64,000 nt of DNA from Neopestalotiopsis rosae (lineage: Eukaryota; Ascomycota; Sordariomycetes; Amphisphaeriales; Sporocadaceae), in NCBI GenBank assembly GCA_023078685.1, contig JALGAS010000006.1, forward strand, positions 930,001 through 994,000, read 5' to 3'. Below, one piece after another: positions 19,199-30,048 of the stretch; position 1 is the first letter of the stretch, and each line of letters opens with the position of its first letter. The notes below the pieces were generated by a model, which was not told where the DNA came from, searched no databases, and was given only the letters and a program-made list of their open reading frames with translations. Both the position numbers and the translations under genes were made by a program.

Positions 19199-20333
19199 AT
19201 GTCACAGTCCAGTTCCAACGGAGGCGGCATAATGTCGCCAAGCACTGACAAAGAGCATGATATCTCGCAAGCCGACAATGAGTTGCATAGGAAACGGGCT
19301 CGCGACCGAAAGTCGCAGCAGGCTATGCGGGACCGGCAAAGAGGTCTGATTCAAAGCTTGACAGGGCGAGTCGACTTCCTCACGCACACACTTGACGAGA
19401 CTCTCAAAGACATTGGTCTGCTTGAGTCAAAAGTCATGACGCTCGAGGCAGAAAATGCGCAGCTTCGTGCCCATAATGCTGCCTGGCAATTGGGCTTGCT
19501 CGGTCGTGCTGAGCCTCCAGAAACGGCTGAGCCAAAGTCCCTAGAGCCCTGGACGATACCTCCCCGAAACTCGCCTCCATGTTGTATCGCAGATAACATT
19601 GTCCAAAACTTCATCCTGGCCAAGCGTGCCGAGAGTGCATCTTTACAGCCCAGCGAGGTCACTGCCAGCGCAAGGTTGAAGCCGAACCCCGCTTCCCTCC
19701 TCTATAAACAGCAGGGCACCGCAGATGAGGTGAGCAACGTGGTTGGGGACCTTGTGCGATCGTATCCCGAAATCGAGACTCTTCCAAAACAGGTCGCCGT
19801 GTTTTACATCATGGGGCTTCTTTCCAAGGTCAGTGTTCACACACTGGTATTCACTTGACCTCAAGACTTCTTATTAATCTGTACGAAGTGGCTTATTTAT
19901 CTTGACAAGGAAAGCTGGGATCTAATGCCCGAGTGGCTACAACCAACCGAGTGCCAGCTATCTACGGCTCATGCTGCCTGGGTCGACCGGATTCCATGGT
20001 AAGGACAAGTCTATCAAAACAGAAATTATTGTGATGTGATGAGCTAAATCGAACAGGCCCAAGGCAAGGACGTATTTGGTACAGCACCCCAATATTACTT
20101 TGGATGACTTTGCGTCCACGTACAGCTCTAGTTTTCAAATCAAGTGGGACTTTGATCCTACCTATGTTCTCATCACAACCGGAACTAGGAGCTCAGAGGT
20201 CAAGGAAGCGCTGTTGAATCCTGTCTTTGAGAGCGAGATACGGCGACTCAAAAATTGGACCGTTGAGGAAACCTTCCGACAGCGTTTTCCCGAAATCGCA
20301 ATGCTGATTGACGAGGATACAATGTCTGTATGA
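19199..20333 (+). CDS. bZIP transcription factor with C-terminal DUF3425
   Basis: Three exons (19199-19828, 19889-19998, 20057-20333) join in phase to 338 residues. The basic region (residues 31-50, with KRARDRKSQQAMRDR) leads into a heptad region to about residue 92. The rest matches the DUF3425 type found in filamentous-fungus bZIP proteins, with WLIYLDKESWDLMPEWLQPT and FDFTYVLI-like blocks. The start was chosen at 19199; an in-frame ATG at 19166 would add 11 residues. As the only DNA-binding protein in the cluster it is the best candidate to bind CTAATGATTCAG. Its stop codon is 138 bp from that of the convergent flavoenzyme gene. Confidence 0.9.
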
Positions 20334-20471
20334 GCAACATGATATTCTAATTCTCTGACTTTCAACTTGAAGATGAAGCAAAGTAAATTAGAAAAGAAGG
20401 AGAATACGTCTTCAAACAGATGTATATCAAAGAAGTAATCATCAAGGTTGACGTAGGCGAGGACAAGCAAG

Positions 20472-22030
20472 TTACTCTTTCTCAGCAGACTTGGGTAGCT
20501 TAAAACCACCCGGCACTCGATGTTGGAATATGCGCTCAGGATCATACTTTGCCGCCACATCTCGCATCAACTGAATGTTTTGCGGACCATACGTGGAGAG
20601 CGGATCCAAGGTGCCGTCTGAATATCCAAGATATTGCCACTCCACATCGACGCCGATCTCGATGCTATACTGTTTCAATGTATCGCGCATTGGGATCAGC
20701 CTCCTGCGTACCTCGACCTCCTGAGGAGCACTGCGCACCATGTGTTGCATCTGGTACAGAATCGCATTGTCCGCCTCTCGCTCCATACCAGTGACGTTTC
20801 CACCCTTGTCGACAGAGTGCGCAAATAACACTTTGGGCATTGCTTGGATCACCACGAAGTTGACAAAGTCTGGATCCTGATCAGCTTTCCAGCCATCAAC
20901 AAATTTGCGTTGCGCTTCTAGCGCTTTTCTGATGAAGCGCGCATCGTTTTTGACGTTCATCGTGAGCCAGATTTGTCTGTACTCGGTGGGCTCATCCAGT
21001 TCGATCGCCATGTTTAGATGGCTGTCGACACGAAGTGTGTTGCTGAGCTGGGGAGTGATGGATAAGAATCGATCAAAGGCAGGCGGTCTTACTGAACCCG
21101 CGGTATCGTGGAGAGCCGCGGAAACAACAATGTCACCGACGGCTGGGTCATAAGCCCAAAAGTACACCGCCGAGCCCTGTGGATAGCTGCGTATGTTCTC
21201 CACCCAGTCAACGTAGGCGGCAATGTGCTTCTCCGTAGTGCTTAGAGGATAAACCACTTGACCACCCCAGAGGTCTCCCATCTCGAGCACTTGCATGTCA
21301 AATCTGGTGACGACGCCAAAGTTGCCAGACCCTCCCTTGAGTGCTTTGTACAGGTCCGCGTTGATCTCCCTGTTGGCGTTGACGACGTCGCCGCTGGCGA
21401 GTACGACCTCAAAGTTGACGACATCGTCGCAGCCAAGGCCGACCATGCTACTAAAGAAACTGTTTCCACCGCTCAGGAGGAATCCTGCGACGCCGACTTG
21501 AGATGCTCGCGCGCCAGGAGCCGTGACTCCAAATGGTTCAAGAGCTGTGTACACCTCATGCCATTTCGCCCCGGCACAAATCTTGGCAGTCTGGCTATCA
21601 GATTCGTACTCGATATGGTTCATCAGCCCCAAATCAAGCGTCACGCCATCACTGACTGGATATGACTTATCAGTTCTCTTCTTCCACAGTGATGATTTTA
21701 CTGACTGTTGGATGCACCCGGAAACGGCGCATGACCGCCACCACGGACCGCCCAGTTGCATGTTGTCTGCGTATTCAAGATAGTTACTGCCTGCGCAACT
21801 TGTTCCGTGGATCTTGGTTGAACAATGCAAATTGGACCGAGTCGCGCCGACACGGACCAGTAAGACCCATTGCGAGCGGTATAAGCCTCCGTGTCTGGTC
21901 GAAGCACTGCCAGGCCAGCGGCCTCGAAAATGTCACTCTAGAAGCACTATATATTAGCTCATGGGACATATAACTGGTTAAATACTTGCTGATCAATCGA
22001 AGGGAAGGCTCTTACAACGGCAGTCGCCAT
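20472..22030 (-). CDS. FAD-linked oxidoreductase, berberine bridge enzyme (BBE)-like
   Basis: Three exons (22016-22030, 21706-21937, 20472-21655) join in phase to 476 residues. The first exon is only 15 nt (five codons), supported by a clean GTAAGA donor and TAG acceptor in phase 0. The FAD-binding PCMH-type domain has RGGGHAPFPGASN, where His (about residue 74) is the usual covalent flavin site, then the Gly-rich GGSGNFGVVTRFD. The C-terminal berberine-bridge domain ends with YDPERIFQHRVPGGF. No signal peptide is seen, so the enzyme is probably intracellular. Such enzymes oxidise alcohols or close rings in secondary metabolism. It lies next to the bZIP gene and may be the cluster edge; its promoter has only a partial element (AATGATTC, 22067-22074). 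Confidence 0.88.
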
Positions 22031-24246
22031 CTATATCAGTCCCTGCTTGGATTCAGGCAACGTATAAATGATTCGAGATGAGTAGGTGTACAGCTTAGCT
22101 TAGAGAGCCAAACACTCCAGACATATGATCACATTGACCTCTTCTAGAGCTTGGTCGAGTTTAAAGCTGTTGGGCAATAGTTTCTGCGAATTCGGAATGG
22201 AGGAAACCAGGGCTTAAATAGGTATCATAGTTGAGGTGATCAGTTTGTAGATATCCGCGCATCACAGAGCACAACATTGCTTGGTCCCCCCCATTGTATC
22301 ACAATACAACAGTTCGCAATTACTTTCCAAGCGTCCTGCATATTCTGTTATCTCAACGGAACTCTTCTCCAGCTCTCATACCATTCGACTCGATCGACAT
22401 ATTAAAGTGCGGCAGCAAGCGTCTGGAGGGTCGCACTTCAACACGCGGGGTCTGCTTACTGAACAAGCATAGCGGGCTGCCGAGATATGCAAACAACTGC
22501 CTTTGGATATCCCATTGACAGATCACAGCACGTCATTCGTCAGAGACGCTGTATCAAGCGTAATGTTTTCTTGAGTGGCCGGACATCTGCACAGTGCTGA
22601 ATAATACGCCACATCGCTCTGAGAGACATGATTCGTTGCTTTTCTCTGGCATTGCAACTGTCTCCAAAGGTCGAAAGCTCGGAGTGAGAAACGCAATGCG
22701 TATAACGATCAAGAAGAAGTTTACGCACAACCACGATCTCATTAATGTTCTCTATAATTCTAATTTGTGTAAAAGAATCGAGTAGAGGGGAAATTATTTT
22801 ATAAGATTTGTTCTCCTTGATTTATATGCATTTTCAGTTTTGATTTATTGTGTGATTCTCTTTCTCTTATACTCCTTTCCACATTACTTTTGGCCATGTT
22901 GTGCAGAGTTCTACGTGGTCAGTGGACATTCGAGCCCAGCAATATTTCGTGGCTTGATCAGAACAGTCACTGCGATTCTAGCACAGTCGTCTGTCGGTGT
23001 GGGTCGCAAATAAAAAGGTGTTTCTCTTCCTGCTCTTTGTGTTTGCTTGGCCGAGGCATCCGATTTGTCCTGATTGAACAACATGGGCCGAGCGAGTCGA
23101 CAGGGCCACTGTACAACTGGACGTAAATGAGGCCGTAATTGATTTCTTGGATATATTCATATCGATGTCAACGTGGGTGCTAGTTTTGACCAGTGTGAAT
23201 AACGCAATTGTGGTTTTGGCATGTTACCATTGACCGGCTTGTAGAAACAAGTGTTTACGACTGTGCTACAAGGATCGTCCACCGCGACAAAGAATGATCC
23301 CTAATCGAAGGAGTTTCAGGGCATTCTGGAGGATGGCCAAGCTACACAAATGGCCTATTGGCACCATCGGAGGCAAACAAAGACGTGATCCCTGATATGA
23401 AACTCTGATAATAGCAGGATACTTTCTTCCATTCACAATTGATACCGACTGAGCGAGCACATGCACATATTGTTTGTGTCATATTAGGGCGTAAGCACCT
23501 TGACAGAGAGAAGTCGATAGATCAGTCACGAAAGAGGGGTACGCCCTGCAGGCAAGCAGCTTAGTGGGGTAGCTGCTTACCGACCACAGATTAGTGTCTC
23601 ATCGGTCGCCTGTGAGACCATGCCAAAGGGAGTACTTCAGTGAATCAAGTACCTACCTTTGATATACGCAGCTCGTATCCTCTACTTCGTCTGCAATCGG
23701 AACACCATATACATGCTCATTCCGTTCGAATGAATCGAGAGACAAATGATACTACAGTACTCCCCAAAATTTGACCACCGAAAGTCTGCTCATTTCGCAC
23801 CCGAAAGCCAACCAGGCAGTAATAACATAGTAGTACTTAGTGACGTTTATGCTACGTGGGGGGCAACCATAAACCCAGTCTCCAACAGTTCGCGTCCATT
23901 TTCCGGCGGACAGCTGCACCGGCTTCCGCCTGCATCATCCCTTCCTAGGCGCCAGGCTAAAAACGCAATGTCATATCCGCAGGGAAGGCGAGACCTACCA
24001 GGTCAGGCATATTCGGTGAAAAGCAAAAGACCTGTCGCCTAATAATTTTTTTTACCTGATACGACCTCAGCTGAAGCCTTGCATCAGCCAGACATTCTCT
24101 GGAGTATTTACTTAGCCTCATGGTTGCAGAGGTTCCGAGCAGCTCAGTCATCTGTGTGTCTGTCCACTAAGAAGCCAGTCTCCATACATCCGCATCGGTA
24201 CACGGAGTTTGGTCTCGTATGATTGCCTACAACTTGCCAATCAGTC
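22031..24246. other. Gene-poor 2.2-kb region
   Basis: No gene can be supported on either strand. Open frames are under about 100 codons and have no recognisable motif. The part around 22.7-22.9 kb is notably AT-rich. No terminal repeats or transposase fragment were seen. Confidence 0.45.
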
Positions 24247-25079
24247 ATGGACTCTCAACGTGATGCCATGGTGACTCATGGTCTGACCCAATTGCATACT
24301 GTGAGTCCAGTCGTTCGTGCCACGATGAATGATCAGACACTGCATTTGCAAGTGCCGGAGTCGCTAATTGTATACCCAATTATAGGGCCTCGGTATTCTG
24401 CTTGGAGCTGGACGAATATCAACTACCACACATGAGCAGATACTGGCGCTTATCAATGGCAACGATGATTATTCTACCAACTCAAATGCAGGGAAAGAGA
24501 CACCAATTTCTCTCGTATCAAATGGATTGGAGAATAATTTCGAGTATGTTCAGGTATACTACTGATATGTATCATACTCAGCTGCTGACTTGATAATCTA
24601 GAAACTTGAGGATTAACAATAAGCCACCCAGAGGACCGAGCACATCCATCTCATCTGCTTCACCTCTTTTCCCAAGAGAGAATGCCTGGCGACCGCACAC
24701 ACAACGGAGCCTAACGCCGGCATCCAAGGAACCTCCACACGAACCACGACGTTCCAACGTCGTCTGCCCCTGGTTTTGGACTCCTGGCTACGTTTGCCGC
24801 GAGAAGGAGAAGGGCACGTGTGCTTGGTTGCATGAAGATTGTCCCGACGGCGTAAAGGACCCTCTCATTTGCGCCTTTTGGGCCGACGGCGAGCGTTGTA
24901 CCAAGACCGCAGAGGATTGTCGTTTTGCCCACTACTGGGCGGCCCATCGCGAAATAGCGCCCCAGCCGAGCCCCAAGTACAACCCGAAATACAAGAAGTC
25001 TAAGAAATATTCAACTTCGACTGCAAACGATCCTTTTTCCAAGTACTCAGAAGCCGGTACTGGAACACTCTTGGACTAA
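24247..25079 (+). CDS. Small CCCH zinc-finger protein
   Basis: Three exons (24247-24300, 24386-24543, 24602-25079) join in phase to 229 residues. Two C-terminal-half zinc knuckles are visible: CPWFWTPGYVC followed by TCAWLHED (C-x9-C-x7-C-x3-H), and CAFWADGERC followed by CRFAH (C-x8-C-x6-C-x3-H). The stretch NNKPPRGP before them and a Lys/Tyr-rich tail after them are low complexity. CCCH fingers usually bind RNA, but the spacing here is looser than in Tis11-type proteins and the function is unknown. The first exon (18 codons) is the least certain part. Confidence 0.7.
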
Positions 25080-25816
25080 GTGAGCGTCGCAACTTAAGGT
25101 TTACGGACCGGCCATACTTCTATCAGACTATTACGCGGGAATATTTGAGACAAGCTATCCCGTATTATCAAGACTGAAAGGACATGTCACCCAAAAGGCT
25201 TATCGTGGACACCTATACACGAATTCATACCTATATTTAAAACATACAACATCTGTCCTTTTGATGTTGGCGACACTTAGGTAAACCTTTTTACGTTGTT
25301 AGGGGCGATTCTGTCCTTGAATGTATTTATCTCTTAGGAAAGCTTAGGTGGCCTTAGAAATCGACATGAGCATTAATAGAGAGTAAGAAGGTGGTCGCCA
25401 TATACAGATTTTCAAGCACATAAACGTGTCATGTTTCGATGTTATACAGCGCTCCCAAGAGTAGTGACGCTGAGATGCAAGTTGATGTGGTGCTCTGGCT
25501 CCAAATGAGACTGTCAGCCTCTCTACCGGCTGTTCAGTGGAAATTGATGCGGAGTCATAATTGGAATTATCGTGATTCGGATGGATTCAATGCACTGTCC
25601 ACGGCAGTCTTCTATCTCCTATCCCCAGTGGATCGAAACACAAAATGTTTGTACAGAACAAGACTGCCGTGAGTCATGACGACTCTGGACACTCACAATG
25701 AGTTTTAGTGCACCAGATCTCGAATCCTGGATGTGTAGGTATAAAGTGTACGTTCTCAAGTTAGGACCACAAGAGATACCACCACAATAACGGTCGGCGA
25801 TGAATACAATTCAAAC
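25080..25816. other. Intergenic region
   Basis: A 77-codon open frame at 25439-25672 ends in-frame without any known motif and is not called. No other signal. Confidence 0.35.
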
Positions 25817-26299
25817 ATGGCCCAGCAACTTTCGAAACGAGCGAAGTCTCCAGCGCGGAACAGTGCCTTGGAGCCTGTGCCACCAGATGATGATTGGATC
25901 GCGGTACCGCCATATGACGATTGGACTATGGTACCACCAGATGACAGCCAGGACGTTCCTATTCGTGATCAAACCCGCCTAGACGAATCGCTCGGAACTC
26001 CCTACCATAAGGCGTTGCCCGAAACTCCTACCTACGACGAGGGGTATACTTTGACGGATAAGACAAATGATGCTGAGAAGATGCCAAGAGCGGTTATCGA
26101 TGACCACGTGGAGCAGAAGCCACCTATTTGTGACATACTAAACTCGATTCAGGTTGGACTTCAGTCTCCGGAGTGGAGGCGGGCTTTGATGAAATCCAAA
26201 TCTCCTCTCCTGCAGCTGTTGACGGTATGGTCGGTTACTGGGAAAGAAAGGAGTTGCGAGGGCAAGCGGAAAGAAGACGACGAGTCATCAGTTGATTGA
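25817..26299 (+). CDS. Hypothetical protein with a VPPDD-type tandem repeat
   Basis: A 160-codon frame of unknown function. Residues about 21-47 are three 9-residue units (VPPDDDWIA, VPPYDDWTM, VPPDDSQDV) encoded by 27-nt repeats at 25877-25957. The protein is hydrophilic and acidic with a basic C-terminal end, and is probably largely disordered. There is no signal peptide or membrane segment. The start at 25817 gives the longest frame; an intron upstream cannot be excluded. Confidence 0.45.
   Translation: MAQQLSKRAKSPARNSALEPVPPDDDWIAVPPYDDWTMVPPDDSQDVPIRDQTRLDESLGTPYHKALPETPTYDEGYTLTDKTNDAEKMPRAVIDDHVEQKPPICDILNSIQVGLQSPEWRRALMKSKSPLLQLLTVWSVTGKERSCEGKRKEDDESSVD
25877..25957 (+). repeat. 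27-bp tandem repeat, three units, coding
   Basis: Units at 25877-25903, 25904-25930 and 25931-25957 encode the VPPxDD repeat. The third unit has diverged in its second half. Confidence 0.7.
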
Positions 26300-26515
26300 T
26301 TCTTGTGCTGAAAGCTAAGTGAGACTGTACTCTGATGTACTTCGAAGACGAGTCGAGATTTGGGGACGATTAATGTATACGGGCAACTCGGTCACAAGCA
26401 TTTCAGAGACTTGATGGAATCCAACAGACAATTTCAAATCGCTGAAAGTGCCTCACTGTTTTGAGTGCGAATCAATTGAACTTTTTTGAGGTCTTATTAC
26501 CACTTAACCCGGACT

Positions 26516-27490
26516 CTACTGTCCAAGGATCTTGCCCAACTCCTCACCGCGGCTAGTCGCGGCCTTGACGGCCTTGTCCACAATCTCCTTGAAGCCGGAA
26601 GCCTCGAAGCTCTCCAGCGCGGCTTGCGTGGTGCCGTTGGGGCTGGTGACGTTCTTGCGCAGCTGGGCCGGGCTGTCGGACGACTCGACCAGCATCTTGC
26701 CGGCGCCGAAGCAGGTCTGCGTGGCCAGCCGCGTGGCCTGCTCCTCGGACAGGCCCAGGCTGGTGGCGCTGGCAATCAGGTGCTCTACCATGGCGAAGAA
26801 GTAGGCGGGTCCGGAGCCTGTTGAATGCGGGTTAAAAGGGGACGTTGTGACCGAGTTATGACTACTTGTACTCACCAGACAATCCCGTGACTACGTCCAG
26901 AAGCTCCTCTTTGTCAACCCACTCGGTGGCCTTGCTGAAGCTGCTCAAAAGGCCAGTGACCAAGGCCTTCTCGTCCTCAGTGACATCCGAGCTGGCAAAG
27001 AGGCCCGAGGCGCCCTCGCCGTACAGGGCCGGGGTGTTGGGCATGACGCGCACGGCGTGCGGGGTGCGGCCGTCGGCGCCCTTGAACCACTCGACCAGGC
27101 TGACGAGGGTGATTCCCGCGGCGATGGAGACGACGACGGGCAGCGAGGCGCGGGCGGCCCACGAGCCGCCGAGCTCCTGGCACACGCCCTTGGCGACCTG
27201 GGGCTTGACGGCCAGGATCACCACGTCGGCGTCCTTTGCGGCCTCAACGTTGGACGTCGTGGTGCGCACGCCCAGCGCGGCCATCTTGTCGCGGTTCACC
27301 TCCCACGGCTCCGACACGCAAATGTTGTCCTTTTTGGTGCCCTTGGCGAGCAGGCCGCCGATGATGGCGGCGGCCATGTTGCCTCCGCCTGCGAAACGGA
27401 TTCGGGTCAGCTTAGTTTGCTTGTAGTATGCATCAATTGCAGTTCGGACTTACCAATGAAGCTAATCTTGCTTTCTTCCAGCTTGGCCAT
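26516..27490 (-). CDS. PRO3: Pyrroline-5-carboxylate reductase
   Basis: Three exons (27454-27490, 26876-27388, 26516-26817) join in phase to 283 residues. The enzyme reduces 1-pyrroline-5-carboxylate to proline with NAD(P)H, the last step of proline synthesis, in the cytosol. The Rossmann motif FIGGGNMAAA is near residue 11, ILAVKPQ and RVMPNTPA follow, and the C-terminal dimer domain has SGPAYFFAMVEHL and TSPNGTTQAAL. Length is normal for the family. Codon use is strongly GC-rich at third positions, as expected of a well-expressed housekeeping gene. Confidence 0.95.
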
Positions 27491-28383
27491 TTTGGAGATT
27501 TCTGAATAGATGTTTTCTGCTTAATCTTGGAAAAGGGACCAATGACAATATTATTATAGATGTTGGGCGTCTCTGGTTCAACCCGAGTCACGTTGCAAGC
27601 CACTACGTTATCTGTAGCTGCGATCTCGGGAGCGGTACCTCTTATCCACAACCCGCCTGCCGCTGATATCCGCCCACTAAAAGTAAAAAAAGTCGGGGCC
27701 CCCTTTATTCCACTTTTTAGGGCCACAGTCAACTATCTACGTACCTTCCTGTTACTTGGGTAGTAGAATCTATCCTCAAATGACTACAAGCGCAAGAACA
27801 ACAAATGTTTCATTTTATTTTTTTCGGTTGTTATGTCAGAAGTGACAACGGTCGGTACAGTCAATGAAGCCGCCAAGCTGGGGGTGCTTGTAGGGCGAGG
27901 GACTCTCCCCGACCATTCCTTTCGAGCCATGTAAGCTCTATTTTCCAGCGGTCCATACGAGTATGGGCGGAAGCCTAAAATGGGCGCTTCTACGAGGCTC
28001 TCTGCTGTAACTTGCGACAAACTATTAAGCCTCTGTCACAAATTTATACAACTGGCTCGTTCCACGTAAAGTTTCTATCTCGACCGCCGTTTAGTATCAT
28101 CGTATTATGTCCATCAATGCCTCAAGGGACTACTAGTACGTCATGGTTTACGCTCATGCAGCGCCTCTGCGTATCAACATATATATTTCGATCGTAATAC
28201 GCGACGAAATTATTCTACTTGATGGAAATGCAGCATTGAACGCTACCACCGCTCGAATAAGAAACAGTCTTGCAATAGACCGAATACTCTCGATGCCACG
28301 TTTCTCACACTTGAATAACGCTAGCTGACAGTATTTGTGGACTTGGAGAAATGAGTTTTGTAATAATGCCCCAGGAAGACTTC
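27491..28383. other. Intergenic region, no supported gene
   Basis: Promoter region of the pyrroline-5-carboxylate reductase gene plus the 3' side of the next gene. Short open frames (60-80 codons) lack motifs. Confidence 0.4.
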
Positions 28384-30048
28384 TCAATCATCGCCAGTAA
28401 CACTCATCGTGCACCGGGGCACGAAATCAAGCTCCTCCATTGGTGATAACACAGGCTCCAACTTCTCATTTAGAAATATGGCCCGACTCTCTTTTGCCCT
28501 AGCAAGATATACAAACTCACCAATATTGACAAAAATACCATGTTGATCCCGCGCCTTTACAGGGTCAAGTTGCTTTCTTCGAATTCGTCGTATGTCTTTC
28601 TGAGCAGTCTCGATTTGTAAGCCAGTGAAGTCAGCAGAGGCTTTCATGTACCAGACGTGCGGTATGCGCATGCCGGTCTGTCCGAGAGTGCTAGGGTGAA
28701 TTTCAATATATACGAATGTCCCTCGGCGTTCAAACAGCAGCGAAATTGGAGCTGTATCTGTTTCGGCATTGCAGTTTCCGAATCTGAAAATTCCATCCGA
28801 ATGGAACGCCCCATTGGGTATCGTCTTCGAAACCCTGGTTTTACCATCGACAAGGGAATGTAACGACGGATGAAGAAACAGTAACACGCCGAATCTGAAT
28901 AAACAATCAGATGAACTGCGTACGGACCCACTAGAGGGCTGAAGAAGGAATCGACTGGGGCGACATTGAATGAAGATATTTGCCCTGTCCGTCAAACAAT
29001 ACGCGGGCAGTAGTATCGGTATTGGTGGTTCGCTTCGCCGCTTATAGATTCCCGAACTCTCTCTTGAGATTGGTATACACGCGCGGTGTTCGTCACTGTC
29101 ATAAGTCGTGACATCAAGTAGAATCCAGTCGAAGCGCAACGAGCGCGCCAGGGGCAGCTCAATAGATAATCCAAAGTTTGTGATGGAGTAAGATGCTATT
29201 TTAGCACCGTATGACCGATGGAAGCCGGCAGCCCATGTGAACGTGCTTGGAGATGGCGCAAGTATGCTTTCCCAATCAGGTGGCACGTCGTCGTTCCATG
29301 ACCAGGCGAATATCGAATGGTCATTCGACGTTCTGACAATTTCTTCTTGGAGCCTATGGAACGCATTGTGTCCCTCTCCGTATAATAGAGGCATGTTAAG
29401 ACCAAAAATTCCCAGCATACAGTACGCCAAGTCCTCGATTCTGGTTGTTTTTCGTCTGGATAGCCATGACATTTTGGCAGCTACGCTCGCCTCTGACATT
29501 CTCTTGGCCGATGATAGTGCGGATTTGTCAATTCCAGTGATCTCGCTGATTTCCTCAACAAGCGATCCTTCGCGACTGCCGAGATAGACCCAATCGCAAG
29601 AATAGAAGAGGACGATCGTTGGGGCAAGTAATTCTTGCAACGTCCAGCCCCGAGTGAACCATCTACTCTGCCTGAAAAGAGGATGTTTCCCAACTTCGCC
29701 GTCTTGTGTGATATCCACGTCCGCCAAAAAGACGTAACATTCGACGGAATTATGGTACCAGGTGAACATTGAATTGATGGCCTCACTCAGCTCTGCCGAG
29801 CTGGTCTTGTCAATACAGTTGGTGTCCGCCCATAGCCATCTAATTCTGTGGCTGTAAGCCTTTTGACAGGCACCTATGATCTTTTGATACCCTGACTTGT
29901 GGGTGACCGGAGTTTTGTGGCGGGCATTCCATTCCTGATAGGTGATTTCGCCATCTCTTTCCCAGGTGTGAGACAGGATAGCGTACCTGGGTATGTCAGA
30001 GCCGAAGAATTCGCTCAAGTCGAGCGTGAGGGTGTTTATAAGCCGCAT
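28384..30048 (-). CDS. HET-domain protein, HET-E/HET-D N-terminal type
   Basis: A 554-codon frame whose N terminus is the classic short-form HET domain: MRLINTLTLDLSEFF, then RYAILSHTWERDGEITYQEW, WLWADTNCIDKTSSAELSEA, INSMFTWYHNSVECYVFLADV and SRWFTRGWTLQELLAP. YCMLGIFGLNMPLLYGEG closes the domain near residue 245. In Podospora HET-E and HET-D this domain is fused to NACHT and WD40 parts, but here no NACHT or WD repeats follow; the second half is unassigned. It may be a stand-alone incompatibility effector. It is unrelated in detail to the HET protein at 2086-4299. Confidence 0.9.
   Translation of the reverse strand: MRLINTLTLDLSEFFGSDIPRYAILSHTWERDGEITYQEWNARHKTPVTHKSGYQKIIGACQKAYSHRIRWLWADTNCIDKTSSAELSEAINSMFTWYHNSVECYVFLADVDITQDGEVGKHPLFRQSRWFTRGWTLQELLAPTIVLFYSCDWVYLGSREGSLVEEISEITGIDKSALSSAKRMSEASVAAKMSWLSRRKTTRIEDLAYCMLGIFGLNMPLLYGEGHNAFHRLQEEIVRTSNDHSIFAWSWNDDVPPDWESILAPSPSTFTWAAGFHRSYGAKIASYSITNFGLSIELPLARSLRFDWILLDVTTYDSDEHRACIPISRESSGIYKRRSEPPIPILLPAYCLTDRANIFIQCRPSRFLLQPSSGSVRSSSDCLFRFGVLLFLHPSLHSLVDGKTRVSKTIPNGAFHSDGIFRFGNCNAETDTAPISLLFERRGTFVYIEIHPSTLGQTGMRIPHVWYMKASADFTGLQIETAQKDIRRIRRKQLDPVKARDQHGIFVNIGEFVYLARAKESRAIFLNEKLEPVLSPMEELDFVPRCTMSVTGDD

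Noticed and set aside
4999..22030. Interpretation as a polyketide, peptide or terpene biosynthetic cluster
   Set aside because: No polyketide synthase, peptide synthetase, terpene synthase or prenyltransferase is present in the window. A peroxisomal CoA pathway fits better, although a tailoring role for a distant cluster cannot be excluded.
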